In this document: one piece after another, positions 56,301 through 64,000 of the stretch | Layout of the letters: every line of letters begins with the position of its first letter | How positions within the stretch are numbered: position 1 is the first letter of the stretch | From: Indolivaga capnocytophagoides DSM 22835 | GTDB lineage: Bacteria > Bacteroidota > Bacteroidia > Bacteroidales > Dysgonomonadaceae | Assembly: GCF_000426485.1 (NCBI RefSeq) | Contig: NZ_AUFL01000009.1 | Coordinates: 176,314-240,313, forward strand | Direction: 5' to 3' | Length of the DNA stretch: 64,000 bases | Translations under genes and position numbers: made by a program | The notes under the pieces: model-generated | The model's database searches: none | What the model was told of the DNA's origin: nothing | What the model saw: only the letters and a program-made list of their open reading frames with translations

Positions 56301-56681
56301 CAGAATAATTTTCAAGTTGGTTTCGTTAGTCAGTTTTATTTCTTTCTGTTTATATCCGATAAAAGAAACTACAATAAATTCACTTGATCGGGGAATTTGA
56401 AATGAAAAAGTTCCATCGACTCCAGTCAAAACTCCATGAGCTGTACCCTTCACGGAAACAGAGGCACCAATAATAGGCTCGTTGTTGTGGTCTAAAACAA
56501 TTCCTTTTATTTCTTGTAGGTCTTGTTGATTCTCTTTCATTTCGTTTGATGAATTGTAATGCATTGTATACAATTCTGTTTCCGGCTGAGATACCGCCGC
56601 TCGTAAACGACCAAATGAAGACAATGAATACAAGACTAGGCAACAAGAAAACAGGAGTAGTTCCTTTACTAAAATTTTCAT
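53361..56681 (-). CDS. SusC/RagA family TonB-dependent transporter
   Basis: 1106 residues. Long signal region (to about residue 30), an extra linker of about 30 residues, CarboxypepD_reg domain (GIVLDHNNEPIIGASVSVKG), VLDDVVIVGYGVQKKINLTG, plug with LQGTIPNLNIQLTDGKPG, ALVLIDGVEGDP and TVLKDAASAAIYGSRGTFG, and barrel ending MKSFSLGLSVTF. First gene of the susC-susD-EEP unit. No regulator is adjacent. Confidence 0.95.
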   Translation of the reverse strand: MKILVKELLLFSCCLVLYSLSSFGRLRAAVSQPETELYTMHYNSSNEMKENQQDLQEIKGIVLDHNNEPIIGASVSVKGTAHGVLTGVDGTFSFQIPRSSEFIVVSFIGYKQKEIKLTNETNLKIILEDDSKVLDDVVIVGYGVQKKINLTGAVEQISNEVFENRSVSNVTQALQGTIPNLNIQLTDGKPGRSANYNVRGTTSIGQGGNALVLIDGVEGDPAMLNPNDIASVTVLKDAASAAIYGSRGTFGVILITTKEPSKDKTSITYSGSFSVQKPIAVPDFVTDGYEYASHFYEAYHAWNNYSADPKNINKTQDFSLGWLEEFKKRKEQGITDEVTVDANGKYVYYGNEDYYKALYKKNTYAQDHNLSISGNNGKLNYYLSGRFYGYDGLFKYNTDDYKMMNIRAKGSIQVYSWLKVENNMDFSNMDYHNPINVGEGGSIWRNISDEGHPTSPIFNPDGSLTFSAAYSIGDFIYGKNGIDTNNRILKNTTSFTASFLDNKAHLKGDFTFRNTDNEQTQRRVPVPYSTYEGETRLLSSQYNDLKETSMRTDYLATNIYTDYENTFNDRHYFKGMIGYNYEQSEYKSTSVQRNGLLLSDSKNINLALGDAITTSGGYNKWRVAGGFFRLNYAFDNRYLLEVNGRYDGSSKFPNDEQWSFFPSVSGGWRISEEPFWKVNKDIFSDIKIRASYGSLGNGNVSPYSFLELLKIQTSTRVLNGLKNKYTSAPDVLPDGLTWETTTTSDIGLDMNLIKNKLSFSGDYYIRKTKDMYTVGQTLPDVFGATSPKGNYADLTTKGWELSLTWKDQFSFGNKPFNYNIRATLADYISTIDRYNNTTGDLNDYYAGKRVGEIWGYVTEGLFADQADIDSHAKQTLIQSSSKNITYPGDVKIKDLNGDNVIDYGNNTIDDHGDKKVIGNMLPRYTYSFNLGGDWNNFFLSVFFQGVGKQDWYPSSESIFWGQYNRPYNNLPKWHLNNYWTEDNKDAYLPRYAGYNNSLKATPQTRYLQNVAYIRLKNLQFGYNIPQQIISKAKIQNLRVYFSAENIWAWSPLYKHTKDLDVSNIYGSDPDLTDANMSSGLNGNRGSGDGNSYPLMKSFSLGLSVTF

Positions 56682-57246
56682 TGATTTTAATTTATAAATG
56701 TTAAAAAAAAGACAACCTTAAAACTATGCAATGACAATGAACCGCATCTAAACAACTTATTCCGATTATTTAGAGCATGACGAAGATATACCTCATTAAT
56801 TAAGGTATTTTATCAATATTGTTTTATTATTATTAAAAGACAGACCTCTGAAAACAAGGCTTGCAACCATAATGTAATATGGTCTCAAGAAGATTGTACA
56901 GTATATATACAGTCCGATTTTTCGGAGGCAATTCAGTATTTCACAGCATTATATCCCCCTGCTTACAAGATCCTGATTTAGGTACTTTCTCAGCAAAAAA
57001 CAGGAGCCTTTCTTAATATTGAAATATTAGTAAAATTGTAATAGTAAGATTATCTCAAAGTAATTTTATTTGCGTTATGCAAACAAATATTCCCAATTCT
57101 AAAAACGAAAAAGCATTGCCGCTGACATCCTCTGAGAATTACTCAAAATACCTGTTTGAATGATTTCTATACAAACATTGGTTTAAAATTCCCCCTATAA
57201 TAAAGGGTTTATATATAGTTTTGCCTAACCTTAAAACACAAATACA
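56682..57246. other. Divergent intergenic region between two PULs
   Basis: 565 bp with no convincing gene. TTTGCGTTATGCAAA (57069-57083) is a small inverted repeat. TAGTTTTG at 57216-57223 is a perfect TAnnTTTG -7 box on the plus strand. No copy of the palindrome-ended repeat is present. Confidence 0.5.
57216..57223 (+). promoter_or_regulatory. Candidate -7 box upstream of the (AG)17 ORF
   Basis: TAGTTTTG fits TAnnTTTG and lies 23 bp before the ATG at 57247. No good -33 at 19-21 bp. If used, the transcript would include the AG tract and run on to the IPT/NHL gene. Confidence 0.4.
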
Positions 57247-57372
<126 letters not shown>

Positions 57373-57641
57373 TATATTAATATATACTAAACAACCCGGA
57401 TTTTCTTTTCGGGGTAAAAATAACATCTATATAAATCGAAAGATTGCCTTGAACTTGACTGTTCAGAGCAGTCTTTTGTTGCATTCGGGATACCCACTGT
57501 TCTTTCATCCAATTCAGTCAATCTTACACAAACAGATCCCTCTGATATCTTAAATTATATATACTATACAGCTCTGGATAACTTACAACCTCATTATCCA
57601 AAGCTGCACTCTACCATTAATTAATCAAAAACACGTACATT

Positions 57642-58916
57642 ATGAAAAAGAAACATCTATTCATGGGATTGTTTTGCCTCATTGCATACTTCTCGTGCAG
57701 TGATGACAAAAAATCAGACGGAGAGCCTTATGATCCCAGTAAGCCCGCCGAGATCACAACCTTTATGCCCGATACGGGTCGTATACGAGAAAAATTCATC
57801 ATAAAAGGAACCAACTTCGGTACAGATAAATCGAAAGTTGAAGTATACTTCAAAGATAATGATGGATCGCGTAAAGCAACAGTTATCGGAATCGATAACT
57901 CTACTATATATTGTCTTGCCCCAAGACAATTGGCAGGTAACAATAAAGTCGAAGTAATTATAGATGGTAAGACATCATCCCTCGACAAAACGTTTCATTA
58001 TATTGTTGCTGAGAATGTCTCTACAATAGCAGGCAAACCCGGAACCGGAGGTACTGATGATGGTACTCTGGTAGATGCCAGATTCAGTTATATACAGGGA
58101 ATCGGTGCATTAGGAGATGAAACAGTCATTGTCTTTCAAAGAGACAATCCCGCCGTTAGGCTCGTTTCGGTCAAAGACAATAAGGTTATTACATTACAAA
58201 ACGCATTTCAGGCAGGTAAGCCCGCTGTTAGCAAAGATAAAGCGAGAGTATATGCCGCCGGACAAAATTCCCCTCATGTAATATACATGTACACTAAAGA
58301 ATCGGGCTGGAGTCCTTCCCGCATCGGTCAACTTGGGACTGACGTGACAGGCATAGTAAGGGCTTTAGCTTTCGATGAAACAGAAGAATGGCTATACTTC
58401 TGCGATGCAACCGGAAAGTTTGGACGCTATAATATAAAAACTCAGGAACGTCAGATATTAAATGAAAAAATAAGATCGGGAACATCCGATGTTAGTTACT
58501 TGGCCTACAGTGCTGCTCAAGATTGCTTTTATTGGTCGGCTCAATCGGCCTACGGTATTTATAAGATAAGTAAAGACGGACAAACCGTAGAAGCCTACGC
58601 GGGATTTAACGGTAATGCTTATCAGGACGGATACGTTCAGGATGCCAAATTTGTACAACCTAATGGTTTGACTATTGATGAGGATGGTAATATTTATATA
58701 ACCGAAGGTCATGGGGGGCATATTATACGAAAGATTTCAATAAAAGAAGGTTATGTATCTACTATTGCAGGCACATATAATGCCGCAGGCAATGAAGATG
58801 GTTCTCCATTAACAGCAAAATTCAATTATCCATATGATATTTCATACGATGGCGAAGGCGGTTATTGGATATGCGAAGGCTGGGGGGTATGTATTCGTAA
58901 ATACGCCGTTGAATAA
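57642..58916 (+). CDS. IPT/TIG-NHL repeat surface lipoprotein
   Basis: 424 residues, lipobox YFSC (Cys19) followed by SDDKKSD, an acidic surface-export-like signal. Residues about 35-115 form an IPT/TIG immunoglobulin-like domain (ITTFMPDTGRIREKFIIKGT, NFGTD). The rest is an NHL-type propeller (TIAGKPGTGGTDDGTLVDAR, QPNGLTIDEDGNIYITEGHG, TIAGTYNAAGNEDGSPLTAK). Such IPT/NHL lipoproteins sit next to susC/susD in many PULs and are probable surface glycan-binding partners. First gene of the operon, 23 bp before susC. Confidence 0.88.
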   Translation: MKKKHLFMGLFCLIAYFSCSDDKKSDGEPYDPSKPAEITTFMPDTGRIREKFIIKGTNFGTDKSKVEVYFKDNDGSRKATVIGIDNSTIYCLAPRQLAGNNKVEVIIDGKTSSLDKTFHYIVAENVSTIAGKPGTGGTDDGTLVDARFSYIQGIGALGDETVIVFQRDNPAVRLVSVKDNKVITLQNAFQAGKPAVSKDKARVYAAGQNSPHVIYMYTKESGWSPSRIGQLGTDVTGIVRALAFDETEEWLYFCDATGKFGRYNIKTQERQILNEKIRSGTSDVSYLAYSAAQDCFYWSAQSAYGIYKISKDGQTVEAYAGFNGNAYQDGYVQDAKFVQPNGLTIDEDGNIYITEGHGGHIIRKISIKEGYVSTIAGTYNAAGNEDGSPLTAKFNYPYDISYDGEGGYWICEGWGVCIRKYAVE

Positions 58917-58939
58917 CATTTATTAATAGGAAAACACAT

Positions 58940-61900
58940 ATGAAAAATATATATATAATATTACTATTCTTATTTTGTTCGTCTGTATTCATTGCTGAAT
59001 CCCAGAATAATCAGAATATATCTATTGCCGGTACTGTAATGGACGAAACCGGGCTTGAACTAATCGGGGTAGCGGTAACGGTCAAGGGTAATTCAGGTAT
59101 TGGTACAGTCACAGACTTGGATGGACGGTTCAGGTTAAGTATTCCGGCAAAAGCGACTGTTATATTCTCTTACATTGGATATAAGCCTCAGGAAATGCAA
59201 TTCGGAACTTCTTCGGAGCGGTTAAAGATTGTGCTGCAGGCTAAAGTCAATGAGTTTGATGAAGTAGTTGTAACAGGACGTGGTACACAAAGAAAAGTTT
59301 CGGTTGTAGGGGCTATCACTACAATAGAACCTGACGAATTACAGATTCCCGCAGTTTCGGTCAGTAATATGTTGGGGGGACGTGTTCCCGGTATTATATC
59401 AGTTACAAGAAGCGGCGAACCGGGTAACAATTTTTCAGAATTCTGGGTCAGAGGCATCAGTACTTTCGGAGCCAACCAAAGCGCCTTAATACTGATTGAT
59501 GGAATAGAAGGGAATCTCAACGATCTCGATCCTGCCGACATCGAAACTTTCAGTGTGCTGAAAGATGCATCGGCGACAGCAGTTTACGGTGTAAGAGGAG
59601 CAAATGGTGTAGTTGTAGTAACTACAAAAAGAGGACGTGCCGGTAAATTGAATATCGCTTTTAAAACGAATGCAACTTATTCTTATTCTCCCCGTATGCC
59701 GAAATATTTAGATTCTTCGGGCTACGCAGAATTGGCAAATGAAGCTCGTGCGGTACGAGGTCTAAATCCGATGTATTCATCGGCCGAACTTGAGCTATTT
59801 AAGACAGGCTTAGATCCCGATCTCTATCCGAACGTAAATTGGCAGGACGAAATACTTAAAGATCATGTCTGGAATAACCAGCACCACCTGAGTATATCGG
59901 GAGGTGGAGAAAATGCTCGATATTATATGAGTTTAGGTATTCTCAATCAGGAAGCTATATTCAAACAAGACAAATCGGCAAATGATTATGATACCAATGT
60001 AAATTACAAAAAATATAATTTCAGGGCTAATATAGATGCGAATCTTACACGTTCTACCGTATTATCTCTCGGACTGGAGGCTGTAATGGTCAAACAGAAT
60101 GCTCCGGGAAATGGAAATAGCTCGAACAATCTTGCGTTATGGTCTGCTCAGGCTAATATGCCTCCGACATTAGTACCCGTAAAATACAGCAACGGACAAT
60201 TACCTTCATATGGAAGCAATGCCGATGAAATGTCTCCTTATGTACGGTTAAATTATCTGGGATATACCGAAAATGAAAGATTCTCAACATCAATCAATCT
60301 AAAATTAGCACAGGATCTGAGTTTCATCACTCCTGGATTATCCGCCACAGCTTTATTTTCATTAAAGAACGATGCACTTCATAAAACAGCAAGGCTCAAA
60401 AATCCCGACCTATATTACGCCACAGGCCGAAGTCTGGATGGTACATTAATGACCGACCGTAAAATTACCAAATCAGATCTGAGTACAGCACAAAGTACAG
60501 CTTCAGACCGTCAATTTTATTTTGAAGCCACAGCCGATTACAATAAAGTATTTAATTCAGATCACAGAGTTACAGGCCTTATCCATTTTTACCGTCAGGA
60601 GTCTATCGACTCGGAATGGGGGAATGACAATATTTTGGCTATTCCCAAACGATACCAGGCTCTATCCGGTCGTGCCACATACTCATACAAAGACACTTAC
60701 CTTATAGAGGCCAACGTTGGATATACAGGTTCTGAAAACTTCGATTCGAATACCAGATACGGAATATTTCCGGCGATTGCAGGAGGCTGGATACCATCAC
60801 AGTACACCTTTTTCAAGAAAAACATACCCTTTGTCGATTATCTTAAGTTCAGGGCTTCTTTTGGAAAAGTGGGTAATGACCGATTAAAAGATTCTAATGG
60901 CAATGATCTTCGTTTCCCGTATATTACAGTATTAAATAACACATCAAGTGGTATATGGGGAGGTAATGCCATAACTGAATACCGTATAGGAGCAAAAGAT
61001 TTGAAGTGGGAAACAACCACCAAATTCGATGTAGGTATTGATGCCAAATTCTATAAAAACCGATTCGATCTGGTTATAGATTACTTTAGAAACGTTACAG
61101 ATAATATATTCCAACAAAGAGCTAATATACCTGACGAAGTAGGATTGAGTTCCGTTCTACCCTATTCTAATATCGGAAAAATGACAGCATGGGGTCTCGA
61201 CGGGACACTGGCTTATACTCAACCTATAAATGAAGATATGAGCTTTACGTTGAGAGGTAACTTTACTTTTGCCAAAAACAAAGTAAATTATTGGGAACAA
61301 TCGGGAATCAATTATCCATACCAATCATATGTAGGAGTTCCGTATGGTGTCCAAAGAGGACTTATAGCCTTAGGACTGTTTGCTGATGACGACGATATAA
61401 AGAGTAGCCCGAAACAAACTTTCATAAATGATGTGAGACCGGGAGATATCAAATACAAGGATGTAAATGGAGATGGAGTTATCGATGATGATGATGTAGT
61501 ACCATTAGCTTATTCTAATGTACCTCAGATACAATATGGTTTCGCAACCGAATTCAGATGGAAAAACTTCACATTCAGTGCATTCTTCGAGGGCGTTAGT
61601 AAGGTTCAGTTTTTCTATGGAGGAAGCGGTTTTTATCCTTTCGCTTACGAATCGAGAGGAAATGTCATGAGTATGGTTTACGACCAGTCAAACAGATGGA
61701 CTCCTGCGTCTTATTCAGGGACTACCGATACAGAAAATCCTAATGCCCGCTTCCCCAGACTAACCTATGGTGAGAATAAGAATAACAACCGCAACTCAAC
61801 TTTTTGGCTTGCTAACGGTCAATACCTCCGCCTGAAGAATGTCGAAGTTTCTTACAGATTATCAAAGCTCTGGATGAAACGCTTCGGAATGCAGTCGGCA

Positions 61901-62035
61901 ACCTTCAGCCTTATAGGAGATAACCTGCATGTTTGGGATAAAGTAAAATTGTGGGATCCGGCTCAGGCATCCAGTAATGGAGCTGTATACCCCTTACAAA
62001 GACTTTATACACTACAAGTAAATCTAACCTTCTAA
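58940..62035 (+). CDS. SusC/RagA family TonB-dependent transporter
   Basis: 1031 residues. Signal peptide to about residue 21 (AESQ), CarboxypepD_reg domain (GTVMDETGLELIGVAVTVKG), FDEVVVTGRGTQRKVSVVGA, plug with MLGGRVPGIISVTRSGEPG, ALILIDGIEGNL and SVLKDASATAVYGVRGANG, and barrel ending YTLQVNLTF. Its SusD partner follows after 11 bp but is truncated, so the pair may be impaired. Confidence 0.95.
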   Translation: MKNIYIILLFLFCSSVFIAESQNNQNISIAGTVMDETGLELIGVAVTVKGNSGIGTVTDLDGRFRLSIPAKATVIFSYIGYKPQEMQFGTSSERLKIVLQAKVNEFDEVVVTGRGTQRKVSVVGAITTIEPDELQIPAVSVSNMLGGRVPGIISVTRSGEPGNNFSEFWVRGISTFGANQSALILIDGIEGNLNDLDPADIETFSVLKDASATAVYGVRGANGVVVVTTKRGRAGKLNIAFKTNATYSYSPRMPKYLDSSGYAELANEARAVRGLNPMYSSAELELFKTGLDPDLYPNVNWQDEILKDHVWNNQHHLSISGGGENARYYMSLGILNQEAIFKQDKSANDYDTNVNYKKYNFRANIDANLTRSTVLSLGLEAVMVKQNAPGNGNSSNNLALWSAQANMPPTLVPVKYSNGQLPSYGSNADEMSPYVRLNYLGYTENERFSTSINLKLAQDLSFITPGLSATALFSLKNDALHKTARLKNPDLYYATGRSLDGTLMTDRKITKSDLSTAQSTASDRQFYFEATADYNKVFNSDHRVTGLIHFYRQESIDSEWGNDNILAIPKRYQALSGRATYSYKDTYLIEANVGYTGSENFDSNTRYGIFPAIAGGWIPSQYTFFKKNIPFVDYLKFRASFGKVGNDRLKDSNGNDLRFPYITVLNNTSSGIWGGNAITEYRIGAKDLKWETTTKFDVGIDAKFYKNRFDLVIDYFRNVTDNIFQQRANIPDEVGLSSVLPYSNIGKMTAWGLDGTLAYTQPINEDMSFTLRGNFTFAKNKVNYWEQSGINYPYQSYVGVPYGVQRGLIALGLFADDDDIKSSPKQTFINDVRPGDIKYKDVNGDGVIDDDDVVPLAYSNVPQIQYGFATEFRWKNFTFSAFFEGVSKVQFFYGGSGFYPFAYESRGNVMSMVYDQSNRWTPASYSGTTDTENPNARFPRLTYGENKNNNRNSTFWLANGQYLRLKNVEVSYRLSKLWMKRFGMQSATFSLIGDNLHVWDKVKLWDPAQASSNGAVYPLQRLYTLQVNLTF

Positions 62036-62046
62036 AATTTTTTATC

Positions 62047-63948
62047 ATGAAAAGAATGAGATTATGGGTTATAAATAGCCTTATCGGACTATCTCTATAT
62101 ATAGCAGGGATAAATATGACTTCGTGCAGTGATTATCTCGATGCCGATAAATACTTCAACGAGATGACTTTTCTCGATTCGGTTTTTCAGCGTCAGGAGT
62201 TAGTTGACCAATATATCAGGGGAGCAGCAGGACTCCTGCCCAATGAGGGCAATCTATGGACCACTGCTCCAATGCCATTTCAGGGTGCCTCGGACGAAAA
62301 TTTTACTTCGTGGAATGATGACAGGCATGCAGCTATTAAATTTCTATTAGATGAAATAACTCCTTTTTCGGGGTACTTCAACAATTGGGGTACCTATTAT
62401 CAAGGAATACGTAAGGCAAACATCGTACTTGCCCGTATCAATGAAGTTCCTGATATATCGGATATTGATCGTCGGGATTATATGGGACGCTGCTATTTCC
62501 TCCGAGGCTACTTTTACTATCTTCTGTTACAGCAATACGGCCCCGTTCCTATTCTGCCCGAAACAATAATTAGTGTTGATGCAAATACCGAAGACATGAC
62601 TTATGAGCGCAACACTTACGATGAATGTATCGACTATATCTGTCAAAGCATGAAAAATGCAGAAGAATATCTGCCACAGAAGAGAGAGTCATCTACAGAA
62701 GTAAGCATCCCCACAAAAGGAGCAGCTATGGCTACAGTATCGAGAGTGCTTTTGTATGCCGCAAGCCCATGGTATAATGGAAATAAATTTTATTCAGACT
62801 GGCTGACTTCGGACGGACGGCCATTTATATCTCAAACCGCTGATAACTCAAGATGGGGAAAGGCTGCTGTTGCTGCCAAAAGAATTATCGATACCGGATT
62901 GTATAAATTATACACAACTCCTAAAGAATCCGACACTCCCGCTTTACCGGCAAACGTTCCATCGGATAATTTCCCAAATGGAGCCGGCGACATTGATCCT
63001 CTTCGGTCGTATGCGTACATCTTTAATGGAGAATTACCGGTTTTGCTCAATCCTGAGTTTATATATTCTTGCTCTCCGCTGACAGCAGGTGATTCTCCTC
63101 TGTGGATTGCCACACCTACCTTTTTGGGAGGAGGTAATGGTCTTAATTTAACTCAAGATATAGTAGATGCTTATCGGATGAAAGATGGACATGATATAAA
63201 TGAATCCAGTGACGAGTATCCTTATCCGGGTTCTGATGAAATATATAAAGCCATCGGTTCGGGATATTCATTTTCGGGTTATCAACTGCAAGGCAATACT
63301 GCCAAAATGTACGCCAATCGCGAAATGAGATTCTATACCAGCATAGGCTTCTGTCATTCTTTTTGGCCGGGAACGTCTTACACAGGTTCAGAGAGTGTGA
63401 AGAATATCGAGGTTACATACTACGCTGACGGGAATGCACAACCTGCACAAAACTATCCGGACGATTATAATCGCACGGGCTATACCTGTAAGAAATACAT
63501 CCACCCCGAAGATAATATGAAGCAAACATCTGCAGTCCGATCCAAATCGTTTCCGATCTTTCGCTATGCTGAAACCCTGCTGAATTATGCCGAAGCATTG
63601 AATGAAATTGAAGGTTCGTATACCGATACTGAAACCGGCATCACTGTAACCCGTAATACAAGCGAGATAAAAGCAGCGTTCAATCAGATTCGGTTTAGAG
63701 CCGGTTTACCGGGAATTACAGATAGCGAACTTAACAGCCAAACGAAAGTAAGAGAACTGATAAAGCGTGAAAGGCAAGTTGAGTTTATGTGTGAAGGACG
63801 GAGATATCACGATCTGAGACGATGGGGCACTGATGCCATGACAGCATATAATAAACCCATCAGAGGGATGAACGTATCAGCCAAACTCAACAATCGCCAG
63901 GGATACTTGGAAAATCCAGTGAGCGTTGCCCCCTCGTGCCAAATCTAA
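62047..63948 (+). CDS. SusD/RagB family lipoprotein, 3' end truncated by an insertion
   Basis: 633 residues as read. Lipobox MTSC (Cys27), then SDYLDADKYFNEMTFLDSVF, MGRCYFLRGYFYYLLLQQYGP, FPIFRYAETLLNYAEALNEI and RERQVEFMCEGRRYHDLRRW. The normal SusD end (a segment like PIP...NPNL.QNPGW, seen in the gene at 51577) is missing. Instead the frame runs from GYLENP into SVAPSCQI and stops inside GC-rich repeats that resemble an IS end. The host gene portion probably ends near 63919. Likely non-functional or altered at the C terminus. Confidence 0.85.
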   Translation: MKRMRLWVINSLIGLSLYIAGINMTSCSDYLDADKYFNEMTFLDSVFQRQELVDQYIRGAAGLLPNEGNLWTTAPMPFQGASDENFTSWNDDRHAAIKFLLDEITPFSGYFNNWGTYYQGIRKANIVLARINEVPDISDIDRRDYMGRCYFLRGYFYYLLLQQYGPVPILPETIISVDANTEDMTYERNTYDECIDYICQSMKNAEEYLPQKRESSTEVSIPTKGAAMATVSRVLLYAASPWYNGNKFYSDWLTSDGRPFISQTADNSRWGKAAVAAKRIIDTGLYKLYTTPKESDTPALPANVPSDNFPNGAGDIDPLRSYAYIFNGELPVLLNPEFIYSCSPLTAGDSPLWIATPTFLGGGNGLNLTQDIVDAYRMKDGHDINESSDEYPYPGSDEIYKAIGSGYSFSGYQLQGNTAKMYANREMRFYTSIGFCHSFWPGTSYTGSESVKNIEVTYYADGNAQPAQNYPDDYNRTGYTCKKYIHPEDNMKQTSAVRSKSFPIFRYAETLLNYAEALNEIEGSYTDTETGITVTRNTSEIKAAFNQIRFRAGLPGITDSELNSQTKVRELIKRERQVEFMCEGRRYHDLRRWGTDAMTAYNKPIRGMNVSAKLNNRQGYLENPVSVAPSCQI

Positions 63949-64000
63949 ATTGCCCCCTGAAAAAACTTTATAATTACCCCTAAAATATCCTGGTCGATGG
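63920..64000. mobile_element. Probable end of an IS21-type insertion sequence (continues outside the window)
   Basis: TTGCCCCCT occurs at 63926-63934 and again at 63950-63958, with a related TTACCCCTA at 63974-63982. Multiple short repeats near a terminus that starts with TG (TGAGCG at 63920) are typical of IS21-family ends, and C5-containing repeats like these are seen in Bacteroidetes members. It begins inside susD and interrupts it. The istA/istB genes and the other end would lie beyond 64000. Confidence 0.6.

Noticed and set aside
57077..57163. A 28-codon ORF (MQTNIPNSKNEK...) in the divergent region upstream of the (AG)17 tract
   Set aside because: Very short, no ribosome-binding or promoter support, no conserved feature; chance is the simplest explanation.

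Overview
The window looks like a Bacteroidales chromosome, most plausibly Dysgonomonas or a close relative. The evidence is four SusC/SusD pairs, two giant hybrid two-component sensors (HTCS), many lipoprotein signal peptides, AT-rich intergenic DNA and promoters of the Bacteroidetes type (TTTG or TTGC, about 19-20 bp, then TAnnTTTG). The genus is an inference from overall character; no rRNA or tRNA is present to test it.

Layout. 1-4743: the 5' end of a GH92 mannosidase gene (minus strand, cut by the window edge), divergent from a first HTCS gene; a tandem 21-bp repeat lies between them. 4820-20353: a large polysaccharide utilization locus (PUL) on the minus strand, in transcription order susC, susD, two tandem GH43 genes, a GH93/sialidase-fold protein, an uncharacterised six-hairpin-type secreted protein, GH172 (DUF2961), a GH43 arabinanase-like lipoprotein, an aldose 1-epimerase and a GH2 enzyme. 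The divergent second HTCS (20977-25002) is its likely regulator. The set points to an arabinofuranose-rich glycan such as arabinan or arabinogalactan. 25090-28201: a DKNYY-type repeat protein, an orphan phage-terminase-like HTH protein and a GlxA-type regulator. 28652-35166: glyceraldehyde-3-phosphate dehydrogenase, then small housekeeping or accessory genes (DUF2867, exonuclease, DUF3788, VOC, WYL regulator, nitroreductase with divergent HxlR regulator, NigD-like, YciI-like). 35495-37084: a stand-alone two-domain GH43. 37168-45213: a Cus-type copper/silver efflux locus with two HMA domains and a HYC_CC_PP protein. 45589-50486: a 49-codon ORF and a SusC/SusD pair without enzymes. 50684-56681: susC-susD-endonuclease/phosphatase-family gene on the minus strand. 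57247-63948: an (AG)17 tract inside a tiny ORF, an IPT/NHL lipoprotein, susC, and a susD whose 3' end is replaced by what looks like the end of an IS21-type insertion sequence.

The most unusual feature is a family of intergenic repeats ending in an odd palindrome, AAGGTCTnAGACCTT. Full copies are about 90 bp and are conserved along most of their length, including a TTTAATGA.ATATTTTCAAG block and a TATACTTGC block. I find eight long or medium copies and four palindrome-only or truncated copies. Most lie directly upstream of a gene, with the palindrome about 15-30 bp before the start codon: several PUL genes, the DKNYY gene, gap and a 49-codon ORF. One copy exactly fills the gap between two convergent stop codons, so the family is not explained only as ordinary promoters. 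It could be a regulon-wide operator/5'UTR module or a small mobile repeat that carries a promoter. Next to the gap copy sits a 194-bp MITE-like element with 16-bp terminal inverted repeats and a TAA target duplication.
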